From assembly GCA_026710105.1 (NCBI GenBank), contig JAPORR010000087.1:1-37573 (forward strand): a stretch of DNA of 37,573 bases, written 5' to 3'. Origin of the DNA: Alphaproteobacteria bacterium. Lineage in GTDB: Bacteria > Pseudomonadota > Alphaproteobacteria > Bin95. The stretch's first letter is position 1. Each line of letters begins with the position of its first letter. A program made the position numbers and the translations under genes. Below the pieces are notes generated by a model that did no database searches, was not told where the DNA came from, and was given only the letters and a program-made list of their open reading frames with translations. Below, piece after piece: positions 16,321 through 24,610 of the stretch.

Positions 16321-17565
16321 CTAGAACCGATCGATTCTGTAGGGGGCGAGGTCGATCGCGGGTGGCCGGCCGGCGGCGAGGTCTGCGATATGGCGACCGC
16401 TGATCGGCCCGGCCGTCAGTCCCAGATGGCCGTGGCCGAAGCCGTACCAAACATTCCGGTGCAGCTGGGATGCGCCGAGCACAGGCAGCGAATCCGGCGT
16501 GGCGGGCCGGTTGCCCATCCAGCAAGAGCCCTCTTCGGCGTGGATACCGCGAAACGCCTTGCGGGCATGGGCGCGGAGCGGCTCTATGCGCTTCCAGTTG
16601 GGGGGCGCCTCAAGGCCGGCAAACTCGGCTGTGCCGGCGAGCCGGAGGCCCATCTCCATCGGCGTCGCCATGAATTTCCGGTCATGGAAAGAGATCGGGC
16701 GGCGTATCTCAATGCCGGGATCGGCGAGTGTGAGATGGTAGCCGCGTTCGGACTCGAGCACGACCTTTTCGCCCAGCATTTCGGCCAGGCCTGCGGACCA
16801 GGCCCCGGCCGCGATGACAAAGCCGTCTGCCGCCACTGCCCCCGCTTCGGTGCGCGCCGCCACCGGGCGATTGTCGTCGAAATCGAAGCCGGCGACGCGC
16901 GCTGCCAGCACCCGACCGCTGCCACGGATGAATGCTGTGGCCAGACCAGCCGCAAGCGCGCCCGGATCGATCGAATGCGCCCCCCCGGGAAAGAAGGCTG
17001 CATGCGGGAAGATCGGTGCCAGCCCCGGCTCGAGTTGGCGGAGCTCGTCGCCGGAGAGCTCCTCGACCTCGAAACCCCGTTGCCGCTGGCTGTCCCGGCC
17101 TGCTGCTGCTGTTCGGAAACTGTCTGTGCTCTCATAGACGGTGAGTGTGCCGTTCTGGCGGATCAGGCCAGTTATGCCAGCCTCCGCTGCGAGGTCCAGA
17201 TGTGCCTCGAGGGCCAAGCGGTGGAGAGCCGCCATGGCGTCCATCTGCCGGCGCATCGGCTCAGGCCGCCCGGCCTGGATAAAACGGATCAGCCAGGGCA
17301 GGAATTCCGGCAAATGTCGCCAGCGTATGAACAGCGGACCCAGCGGATCTAGCAGCCAGTGGGGCGCATTCAGCAAGAGGCCGGGACCGGTCTGTGGTAG
17401 GCAGGCATGCGAGCTGATAGCACCGGCATTGCCGAAGGAGGTCATCGTGCCGGGCGGCTCCGGGTCGATCAGTGTCACCTCATGCCCATCCCGGCGCAGG
17501 TAACAGGCTGTCGCCGTCCCGACGATGCCAGCCCCGATCACCACGATATGCCCTGTCTCTCCCAT
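16321..17565 (-). CDS. FAD-dependent D-amino-acid dehydrogenase (DadA-like)
   Basis: A 414-residue DAO-family flavoprotein. It has the N-terminal FAD motif VVIGAGIVGTATA, the DadA-type sequence TSFGNAG around residue 45, and the C-terminal GFGHGHLGLTAGP that closes the FAD site. DadA oxidises D-amino acids to 2-oxo acids and ammonia and passes electrons to the respiratory chain; related enzymes act on proline or sarcosine, so the exact substrate is open. The ATG at 17565 has GGAG close upstream and starts the FAD fold; the frame is open to 17583. Just upstream lies an IS630 remnant, so the promoter of this gene may have been affected by the insertion. Confidence 0.88.
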   Translation of the reverse strand: MGETGHIVVIGAGIVGTATACYLRRDGHEVTLIDPEPPGTMTSFGNAGAISSHACLPQTGPGLLLNAPHWLLDPLGPLFIRWRHLPEFLPWLIRFIQAGRPEPMRRQMDAMAALHRLALEAHLDLAAEAGITGLIRQNGTLTVYESTDSFRTAAAGRDSQRQRGFEVEELSGDELRQLEPGLAPIFPHAAFFPGGAHSIDPGALAAGLATAFIRGSGRVLAARVAGFDFDDNRPVAARTEAGAVAADGFVIAAGAWSAGLAEMLGEKVVLESERGYHLTLADPGIEIRRPISFHDRKFMATPMEMGLRLAGTAEFAGLEAPPNWKRIEPLRAHARKAFRGIHAEEGSCWMGNRPATPDSLPVLGASQLHRNVWYGFGHGHLGLTAGPISGRHIADLAAGRPPAIDLAPYRIDRF

Positions 17566-17695
17566 GACTCCAGCATATAGCACGGAACCAGCATATAGAA
17601 CGGAGACGGCCGCGGCAGGAGCGGAGCGGCGGACCGCAGGGCGATTTTATTGTCCGCCCGGTGACCGTTGCGTTTCGGGGTTGGCCATTTCGTTC

Positions 17696-17972
17696 CCGGA
17701 ACGTTTGAGGAAGATACATGCCACGCTGGACGAGGGTGTCGAGATCGAAGTTTGGTGGCAGGACGAGGCCCGTTCCGGGCTCCCGAACTCAACCCGGTTG
17801 AAAACGTCTGGCAGTTCATGCTCGACAAATGGCTCTCAAACCGCGTCTTCAAAAACTACGACGACATCCTCGATCACTGTTGCTTGGAACAATCTCGTCT
17901 CACAGCCCGAGTGCATCACCTCCACCGGAACCCGAAAATGGGCCCATGTTCTAAACTGTACCCTCTGGTATA
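17696..17972 (+). pseudogene. IS630-family transposase remnant
   Basis: Two parts of an IS630-type DDE transposase are visible. An upstream piece reads EVWWQDEARSG (the DEAR motif at about 17760-17773). A downstream piece reads PELNPVENVWQFM then NYDDILDHCC in a different frame from 17782. In intact elements these motifs are about 70-80 residues apart; here only about 8 bases separate them, so the core is deleted. A second frameshift near 17880 moves the C-terminus (AWNNLVSQPE, RKWAHV) back to the first frame. The gene is dead. It ends about 10 bases before the nuclease gene, and the frames happen to join it to that gene in one long ORF. Confidence 0.8.
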
Positions 17973-17983
17973 AGCTGCGGGCG

Positions 17984-19141
17984 ATGCCTGACTTATCGAA
18001 ACTTGAAGCCCTGATAGCGCGACTGGCCGGGATCGACTTCTCGCAAAGCAGCGAGCAGGACACGCGCGAAATAGCGGTAAATACCGTCATCGGCGAGTTG
18101 GGCTGGGATACGCTCGACCGCAATGAGGTCGCCCGCGAATACTTGGTCCGGGGCGGACGAGTGGACTATTGCCTTCGCAGCCAGACACGCAATCTCGTTC
18201 TGATCGAAGTAAAGCGGGCAGGCACGGACCTCGCCGAGCATCAGGAACAGTTGCTGCGTTATGCGTTCGATGAAGGCGTGCCGCTGGCGGCGCTCACGGA
18301 TGGCCTCGTCTGGTGGCTCTATTTGCCGACAGCAGGGGGAAGCTGGGAACAGCGGCGGTTCTTCCGCGTGAATTTCTGCGAGCAGCAGCCTGCCGATGCG
18401 GCCGCGTCGTTTTATCGCTTTCTCAACCGGGACGGCGTGACCAGCGGTGAAGCACACGAGGAAGCCAAGCGGGAATTCGAGAGCCAGGAACGTGATCGGC
18501 GTGTGCAGGCAGCCCTGCAGGATGCGTGGCAGCGGGTGCTCCGGGACCCAGAGAGCCTTGTGCGCGAGGAACTCGCCGACGCGGTAAAGGATATATCGGG
18601 TTACCGTCCGAATCGTAAGACTGTGGCGGATTTCCTGCACGAGATGTCCAGAAACACGAGAATCGATACCGGGCCACTCGCGGCATCGTTGCCGGATCCA
18701 TTTCCGGAGCCAGGTTTCAAAGATGGAGGTCAGATAGGCCTCACTGGCCAACCAGGTGGAACCAAGAAACCTACGCAATCGGGTAGAACCAAGGGCCAGT
18801 CAATTCCACCAGTGGCATTTTGGCTAAGTGGTGAACGCCATGAATTGCAGGTCCGAAACTGGCGCCAGATGCTTATTCAGTTATGTGAACATCTAGCAAG
18901 GGAGACCGGGCACGTTTTTGTGGAGCGCGTCTCCAACATTCGCGGGCGGAAGAGACCCTATTTTACTCGGTCACCCGCCGAACTTCGCGAGCCGGTCCAT
19001 ATTCCTGGGACCCGGCTCTATGTTGAAGGCAATGTCAGCGCTAAGGGTGCTGAGCAAATTGCAAGGCGGACTTTGTGTGAGGTCTACGGATCAGACGACA
19101 GATTTCGTATCGAACGAGCAGAACTACCTCCGGATTCATGA
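17984..19141 (+). CDS. Solitary type I restriction HsdR-N-like PD-(D/E)xK nuclease
   Basis: A 385-residue protein whose first 130 residues match the nuclease domain of type I restriction HsdR subunits. Asp61 in GGRVDYCL, Glu75 and Lys77 in LVLIEVKRAG form the PD-(D/E)xK site. HQEQLLRYAFDEG follows with the Gln-Tyr helix seen in HsdR. No helicase domain follows and no hsdM/hsdS lies nearby. A middle region is charged and helical (about 150-270). A C-terminal domain of about 100 residues starts at PPVAFWLSGE and contains GRKRPYF and LYVEGN; its function is unknown, though I think similar tails occur on other stand-alone restriction-like proteins. Role inferred: phage or plasmid defence, or a DNA-repair nuclease. 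Start ATG at 17984 excludes the transposase frame upstream. Confidence 0.75.
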   Translation: MPDLSKLEALIARLAGIDFSQSSEQDTREIAVNTVIGELGWDTLDRNEVAREYLVRGGRVDYCLRSQTRNLVLIEVKRAGTDLAEHQEQLLRYAFDEGVPLAALTDGLVWWLYLPTAGGSWEQRRFFRVNFCEQQPADAAASFYRFLNRDGVTSGEAHEEAKREFESQERDRRVQAALQDAWQRVLRDPESLVREELADAVKDISGYRPNRKTVADFLHEMSRNTRIDTGPLAASLPDPFPEPGFKDGGQIGLTGQPGGTKKPTQSGRTKGQSIPPVAFWLSGERHELQVRNWRQMLIQLCEHLARETGHVFVERVSNIRGRKRPYFTRSPAELREPVHIPGTRLYVEGNVSAKGAEQIARRTLCEVYGSDDRFRIERAELPPDS

Positions 19142-19222
19142 GGGCGCCCTTTCAGCTCGCCTTTGTGCATTACGTGGCGAAGCGGAGGGTGTAGTGCATG
19201 CGCTTTATTTTGTCGGGCTGCA

Positions 19223-20310
19223 TTATGTGACTTTCCCGGTGAGGAGCGGGATAAATTGTTTCCGAGCCAGAGTTCGCAGCGTATGGCGGCGATTGCATCG
19301 GAGACTGTGAAGCTGGTTTTTTCGTACCATGCTGCGGCGTAGGAGGGGTGGTTAGTCGTCAGAACCTCTTCCGCCCAGAGGCAGACGAGACTGTACAGCC
19401 CGCAGAGTACAGGGGTGGTTCGGGCAATAGCGGCGTCACTGGCGTTGTGTTTCGAGCCCGAGATGGGCGCGCAGTTCCTGGAAGGTGACCTCGACCTGCT
19501 GCACGAAGGTTGTGATGATCTGGGTCCATGTCGATGTCGGTGCAGAAGAACGCCTGCGGTTCCCGCTCGCCGTCGCGGACCAGCACCCACCGGATGGCTT
19601 TGGGCGGTGTGCGATACCAGATTGCGGTATCGGAGATGATTTCGAGCGTCTTTTTCTTCAGGCTTCCATACCAGCGCGGAAGCGTGAGGCTCTTCCAGCG
19701 GGCGCCGGGGTCGCGGGTATGGAGCTTGGGCGGTCCTTTCTGCCGGGCGCGTTTATGCGGGTCACGCGGCGGCGCGAAGAGGCTGGCATCCAGCCTGCTG
19801 ATGAGGGTCGCGCGCCAGCCGATACGCAAGCTCGTGGGTTCCGAAACTGCTGTCGGCGACGAAGACGATCCTGCGTTGCCAGCGCAGGATCTGGAGCATG
19901 CCCTCCCAGTCTGTGAGTTGCTTGTGACGGCGCCCTTGCTTGACGGCGTAGCGTGGGGCCAGGATGGTCAGAAAGGGTAGAGCCTTGATGCAACCAGGGC
20001 AGCGGGACAAGCAGCATGAAGCCAGCGCAGCCCGCTGGTCTTGACGAAATGGCGGGAGCGCACCGGATAGATGCCGCGCGCGTTGATCCGCGCGCGGCGC
20101 TCTATGGTGTCCCCGATGACGAGGGGTCCCGGTGAGCCGTGCCACCAGCATAAGCACAAGCCGGCGCGCTAGATCGCGCGGGTTCCAGCGGGCGCGATTG
20201 AGAACTTGATGGTAGGACGAGAATGTCTCGCACATCGCCCGTCACGCGTAGGCAGGCCGGTTCTTTTGCCCGGCGCCCCCCATGACCAGGACGAGCACAA
20301 GCCGTTGGGG
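19223..20310 (-). pseudogene. Decayed DDE transposase (IS701-like, tentative)
   Basis: Fragments of one transposase are spread over several minus-strand frames. From N to C they are SSYHQVLNRARWNPRDLARR near 20170-20220, TILAPRYAVKQGRRHKQLTD near 19930, FVADSSFGTHELAYRL near 19830-19870, YGSLKKKTLEIISDTAIWY near 19620-19670, and LYSLVCLWAEEVL near 19370. The tail FIPLLTGKVT ends at a TAA at 19223-19225. The order is preserved, so it is a single element broken by many small deletions and frameshifts. VADSSF probably marks the second catalytic Asp of the DDE core. Family assignment is by resemblance only. No terminal repeats could be fixed. Confidence 0.75.
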
Positions 20311-20491
20311 ATGAAAAAGTACCCCGAAAGGGCCACTCGCACAGGAAAGACGGAACCGAATCGCCGGTTCGGAGGGTTGTCGGACTGTGTCAGGGCGACC
20401 TTCGAATCGAAGGCCGTATGCAATGGCGGCCCCACGCGACCAGGTGACTCATCTCCTCGCCGCGACAGCAGGCGCCCGATATCACCGCGCC

Positions 20492-20780
20492 ATGCCTGCA
20501 TCCGACCCCTGTCTCGCGCGCATCGAAGCGTTCAACAAAGCCAAGGGCGGTGGCGTGACAGTCACCAAGGAGCGAGCGGGGCGGCTACAACCTGTATCTC
20601 ACGCAGGCGCCGATCGCAAGGCTCCAGCCGAAAGGCACAGGTGACAGGATGAGGGTCCGTTACTGGTCCTACAGGAAACGTTGGTAGGATGTCGGCGACA
20701 TGGGCGGGCTCGTACTACCTCTAGACCAAGCCCTCGACGAAATCGCCAAAAAACTCCATCTTCTGGACGTGGACGTGACC
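20492..20780 (+). pseudogene. Broken small conserved gene (about 90 aa)
   Basis: A gene that begins ATG at 20492 (MPASDPCLARIEAFNKAKGG, then VTVTKER) continues after a frameshift near 20580 as GGYNLYLTQAPIARLQPKG and then VRYWSYRKRW. An in-frame TAG follows, and the frame continues DVGDMGGLVLPLDQALDEIA. The joined product looks like a short cytoplasmic protein with a coherent sequence, which I think occurs in other alphaproteobacteria, though I cannot name the family. One frameshift and one stop make it a pseudogene. It lies between two transposase remnants. Confidence 0.6.
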
Positions 20781-20824
20781 AAATTTTGCACAAAGTCGAG
20801 CTAAGAGTCCGTTTGAGAATGTCA

Positions 20825-20932
20825 TCAGTGTGAGCTTCTTCGGAGCAGGGAGCTTCCCGTGGCGACAGGGATCATGACCTCGGAGACGTCGAGGCGCTGT
20901 TCGTAGTCGCGGACGAGGCGTCGCCATTTCCG
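20825..20932 (-). pseudogene. C-terminal remnant of an IS5-family transposase
   Basis: On the minus strand one frame reads KWRRLVRDYEQRLDVSEVMI, then PVATGSSLLRRSSH and a TGA at 20825-20827. This pattern (RRLVRDYE...DVSE.MI..A..SLLLRR) is the typical C-terminus of IS5-group transposases. The sequence breaks off upstream at about 20932, so only about 35 codons remain. The insertion lies about 220 bases before the second CoA-transferase gene. Confidence 0.72.
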
Positions 20933-21151
20933 CCTCGATCTGCAAATTGCACGAGGAAAAAACGCTATATCAACAGGTTAGCATCGAAGATGCATTTACA
21001 AGGGCCGCGCCGGCTATATGCAAACCGACGAGCACTGGCCCTGAAACTGGCAGCTCTGCCGGATCTTGCACCGCCTTCACTGAAGCACCAGCAATTTGGT
21101 CCGGACCAGAAACGCATTACTGTCTGTGCCGTTATGAAGGAGGCAGGAGCC

Positions 21152-22345
21152 ATGAATGGGCCGTTGTCAGGGTTTCGGGTAGTCGATCTCACCAATGTGA
21201 TTTCGGGGCCGATGGCGACGCAGATTCTTGGGGACCAGGGGGCTGACATCGTCAAGGTCGAGGCGCGGGACGGCGACCTGACGCGCGGCGGTGGCAACCG
21301 GCAGGGTGGGTTCCCGGCAGCCTTCCTCAACAACAACCGTAACAAGCGTTCCATCGTGCTCGACTTGAAACGGGCCGAGGGCGTAGCGCTGCTCAAGCGC
21401 CTCGCCGCAGCGGCGGATGTCTTCATCCAAAACTTTCGCCCGGGTGTGGTGGAGCGGCTCGGCGTCGGTGAGACGGAGATCCGCGCCGTGAAGCCCGACA
21501 TCGTCTATGTCTCGATCAGCGGCTTCGGCGAAAAAGGGCCGCTCGCCTCCAAGCCCACCTACGACCCCATCGTTCAGGCGATTTCCGGCCTCACCACGGT
21601 GCAGGCGGGCTCTGACGAGGAACGGCCCAGGCTGGTGCGGACTATCCTGCCGGACAAGGTAACTGCGCTCACCGCTGCCCAGGCGGTAACGGCCGCGCTG
21701 CTGCACCGGGCGGCGACTGGTGAAGGCCAGCATGTGCGTGTCTCCATGCTCGATTCCGTCGTTGCCTTCCTGTGGAATTCCGACATGGGCTCGCAGACCT
21801 TCGTGGATGCGCCGGTCTCGATCCAGCGTGCGGCCAGTTTCATCGATCTCATCTACGAAACCGCCAACGGCTATATGAGCGTCTCGCTGATGACCGACCG
21901 GCAATGGCTAAGCTTCTGCAAGGTCGCCGGGCGCGCCGACCTGGCAACTGACCCGCGCTTTGCCACGCCTGCCCTCCGCGACGAGAATATAGACGCGCGC
22001 CTGGAGCAGGTGCAGGAGGTATTGCGCACGCGCACAACGGCCGAATGGACCGCACTTTTCGACGCTGGACATGTACCATCTGCACCGGTGCTGACCCGCA
22101 GCCAGATGGTTGAACATCCCCAGGTCGCCGCGAACGGCACGCTCTTGGAATACGATCACCCGCTTGCCGGGCGACTCCGGCAGGCGCGACCAGCTGTCCG
22201 CTTCGAAGGTTCGCCCTCGGGCATCAGGCGCGGCGGCCCCGAACTCGGCGTCGACACGCGTGAGGTGCTGGCCGAAGCCGGCGTGGCCGAGGATGAAATC
22301 GAGGCGGCCATTGCGCGCGGCGTGGCGGGAACGGGCGCACCGTGA
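21152..22345 (+). CDS. CaiB/BaiF family (class III) CoA-transferase
   Basis: A 397-residue family III CoA-transferase. It opens MNGPLSGFRVVDLTNVISGP, contains GADIVKVEARDGD and LDLKRAEG, and the presumed catalytic Asp is Asp201 in RVSMLDSVVAF, after GEGQH. It transfers CoA between carboxylic acids through an enzyme-bound thioester. The ATG at 21152 is preceded by GGAGGCAGGAG, a very good ribosome binding site; the frame is open to 20990 but that extension is not conserved. The 5' flank is mobile-element debris, so it has probably lost former operon partners. The next gene downstream, pstS, has its own Pho box and is an independent unit. Substrate unknown. Confidence 0.9.
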   Translation: MNGPLSGFRVVDLTNVISGPMATQILGDQGADIVKVEARDGDLTRGGGNRQGGFPAAFLNNNRNKRSIVLDLKRAEGVALLKRLAAAADVFIQNFRPGVVERLGVGETEIRAVKPDIVYVSISGFGEKGPLASKPTYDPIVQAISGLTTVQAGSDEERPRLVRTILPDKVTALTAAQAVTAALLHRAATGEGQHVRVSMLDSVVAFLWNSDMGSQTFVDAPVSIQRAASFIDLIYETANGYMSVSLMTDRQWLSFCKVAGRADLATDPRFATPALRDENIDARLEQVQEVLRTRTTAEWTALFDAGHVPSAPVLTRSQMVEHPQVAANGTLLEYDHPLAGRLRQARPAVRFEGSPSGIRRGGPELGVDTREVLAEAGVAEDEIEAAIARGVAGTGAP

Positions 22346-22439
22346 TGCCTTGAAGAGCTTCGCGGCGGCCATCGGGCCGCCATCACAATCCCCCGTTCTG
22401 GCTCCCATCCCCCCATCCCAGCAGCGCCATGCAACATTT

Positions 22440-22457
22440 GTGTCATATAACTGCAAT
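22440..22457 (+). promoter_or_regulatory. Pho box upstream of pstS
   Basis: Two 7-base half sites, GTGTCAT (22440-22446) and CTGCAAT (22451-22457), are separated by ATAA. They match the PhoB-binding consensus CTGTCAT-N4-CTGTCAT in 6 and 5 of 7 positions. The site is about 93 bases before the pstS ATG and upstream of an operon that ends with phoB itself, so the operon should be induced by phosphate starvation and autoregulated. Confidence 0.75.
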
Positions 22458-22549
22458 GATGCCTTAACGGCCCTGCGCGAGCGTCTCGGCAGGCGGTGAG
22501 GCTGGATCTGCCCGGCGCCATGTCGAAGTCAACAAAGGAAGTCCCTAAT

Positions 22550-23596
22550 ATGAAAAAGACGCTACTCGCCGGGCTACTCGCCGGTGTAGCGGTCGCGGGC
22601 GTTGCAGAGGCTCGCGACCAGATTCGTATCGTCGGGTCGTCGACCGTGTTTCCGTTCTCGACCGCGGTCGCCGAACGATTCGGCAAAACGACCTCCTTCA
22701 AGACTCCGATCGTCGAGTCGACTGGCTCAGGCGGCGGACTCAAGCTGTTCTGCGCAGGTATCGGTGAAGGCCACCCCGATATCACCAACGCGTCGCGGCG
22801 CATCAAGGCGAAGGAAGTTGAGACCTGCGCAAAGAACGGGGTTGGCGATGTCGTCGAGGTCAAGGTCGGCTATGACGGCATTGTGCTCGCCAATTCCCGC
22901 GACACGGCGCAGTTCTCGCTGACCCTCAAAGATATCTTCATGGCTCTAGCGCATGACGTGCCGGCAGGTGCCTGCGCAAGCGCCGACGACTGCACTCTGG
23001 TCGCGAATCCGAACCGCACCTGGAAGGACGTCAATCCGGCGCTGCCGGATGTGCGCGTCGAGGTACTCGGCCCGCCAGCGACTTCTGGCACGCGCGACGC
23101 CTTTGTCGAGCTCGCTATGGAAGGCGGCTGCAAGACCTTCAAGGGCCTCAAGGCGATGAAGAAGGCGGACAAGAAGGCCTACAAGGCAGCCTGCCACACG
23201 ATTCGCGAAGACGGCATGTATATTGAGGCCGGTGAGAACGATAACCTGATCGTCCAGAAGCTGACGACCAATCCGCGTGCGCTCGGCATTTTCGGCTTCA
23301 GCTTCCTCGACCAGAATTCCGACAAACTGCAGGGTAGCACCGTCAACGGCATGTCGCCGGAATTCGAAGAAATCGCAGCGGGCAACTATCCCGTTTCGCG
23401 CGCCCTGTTCTTCTATGTGAAGAAGGCGCATATCGGCACGGTGCCCGGCATCGCCGAGTATATCGCCGAGTTCACCAATGAGGCGACCTGGGGTCCTGAC
23501 GGCTATCTGGCCGACAAGGGCTTGATCCCAATGTCAGACGACGAGCGCAAGGAGTGGAGCGCGTCGTCCAACGGTCTTCAGAACCTGTCCATGTAA
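22550..23596 (+). CDS. pstS: Phosphate ABC transporter substrate-binding protein PstS
   Basis: A 348-residue periplasmic phosphate-binding protein. It has a signal peptide (MKKTLLAGLLAGVAVAGVAEA) and then the phosphate-coordinating sequence VGSSTVFPFS. Further ligands are in ESTGSGGG and in TSGTRDAF. It captures inorganic phosphate and passes it to PstC/PstA. The ATG at 22550 is preceded by AAAGGAAG at good spacing; the open frame to 22496 would put extra residues before the signal peptide. First gene of pstSCAB-phoU-phoB. Several Cys residues suggest one or two disulphides in the periplasm. Confidence 0.95.
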   Translation: MKKTLLAGLLAGVAVAGVAEARDQIRIVGSSTVFPFSTAVAERFGKTTSFKTPIVESTGSGGGLKLFCAGIGEGHPDITNASRRIKAKEVETCAKNGVGDVVEVKVGYDGIVLANSRDTAQFSLTLKDIFMALAHDVPAGACASADDCTLVANPNRTWKDVNPALPDVRVEVLGPPATSGTRDAFVELAMEGGCKTFKGLKAMKKADKKAYKAACHTIREDGMYIEAGENDNLIVQKLTTNPRALGIFGFSFLDQNSDKLQGSTVNGMSPEFEEIAAGNYPVSRALFFYVKKAHIGTVPGIAEYIAEFTNEATWGPDGYLADKGLIPMSDDERKEWSASSNGLQNLSM

Positions 23597-23620
23597 AGCC
23601 GCCTGGCGGCGGAGCCCGAC

Positions 23621-24610
23621 ATGGCGCAGACGGCAATGGCAGCGAGGGACGAGGCCCGTCCCTCGCTGCTGGCGGTGGCCAAGGGCCGGCGCGCGCGCCA
23701 GATCTTGGGTGAGCGCGTCCTGCTCGGGTTCCTCCTCGCTAGTTCCCTCGTTGCGATCCTGACGACGATCGGGATCGTGTTTTCGCTTCTTTTCGAAACC
23801 ATTCGCTTTCTCGACGCGGTTCCGCTGCTCGACTTCCTGTTTGGGCTCAACTGGAGCCCACAGATCGCGATTCGCGAGGACCAAGTCGGCTCGAGTGGCG
23901 CGTTTGGCGTTGTGCCGCTGTTGGTCGGCACCGGGCTGATTGCCGCTGTGGCGATGACCGTTGCTGGGCCTTTGGGACTTCTTTCTGCTATCTACCTTGC
24001 GGAATACGCCTCGCCGCGGGCGAGAGGTTTCGCCAAGCCCATCCTGGAAATCCTCGCCGGCATCCCGACTGTGGTCTACGGCTTCTTTGCCGTGCTGGTG
24101 GTTGCGCCCTTCTTGCGTGATTCCTCCGAGTCCATCGGTTTCGAGGTCTCTTCAGAAAGCGCACTCGCCGCCGGCGTAGTGATGGGCGTAATGATTGTGC
24201 CGATCGTCTCCTCGCTCGCCGACGATGTGATCGCTGCCGTGCCCCAGTCGCTGCGCGAAGGTGCCTACGGGCTTGGGGCAACCAAATCCGAAACCGTGCG
24301 CGACATCGTGCTCCCCGCGGCGCTTCCTGGCATTGGCGGTGCGTTGCTGCTCGGTGTTTCGCGCGCTATCGGCGAAACCATGATCGTGGTCATGGCTGCC
24401 GGGCTGTCTGCCAACTTGACCGTGAACCCGCTCCAGGCCGTGACGACGATCACAGTGCAGATGGTCGCTCTGCTCACGGGCGACCAGGAGTTCGACAGCC
24501 CAAAGACGCTGGCCGCTTTCGCGCTTGGCCTGCTGCTGTTCATCGCGACGCTCATCCTCAATCTGATCGCGCTCATGCTCGTGCGTCGTTACCAGGAACG
24601 CTATGATTGA
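23621..24610 (+). CDS. pstC: Phosphate ABC transporter permease PstC
   Basis: A 329-residue inner-membrane permease with six or more helices. The first membrane segment begins near residue 33, and the core domain has the cytoplasmic loop LREGAYGLGATKSETVRDIV with LPAALPGIGG that docks on PstB. The segment YLAEYASPRAR and the helix ILAGIPTVVYGFFA are PstC hallmarks. It forms the phosphate channel with PstA. It begins 24 bases after pstS and overlaps pstA by 8 bases. The length is close to the family norm. Confidence 0.95.
   Translation: MAQTAMAARDEARPSLLAVAKGRRARQILGERVLLGFLLASSLVAILTTIGIVFSLLFETIRFLDAVPLLDFLFGLNWSPQIAIREDQVGSSGAFGVVPLLVGTGLIAAVAMTVAGPLGLLSAIYLAEYASPRARGFAKPILEILAGIPTVVYGFFAVLVVAPFLRDSSESIGFEVSSESALAAGVVMGVMIVPIVSSLADDVIAAVPQSLREGAYGLGATKSETVRDIVLPAALPGIGGALLLGVSRAIGETMIVVMAAGLSANLTVNPLQAVTTITVQMVALLTGDQEFDSPKTLAAFALGLLLFIATLILNLIALMLVRRYQERYD

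Noticed and set aside
17525-17983. N-terminal part of the long 538-residue frame as part of the nuclease
   Set aside because: This part covers the dadA start on the other strand and an IS630 remnant; the nuclease fold begins at ATG 17984.
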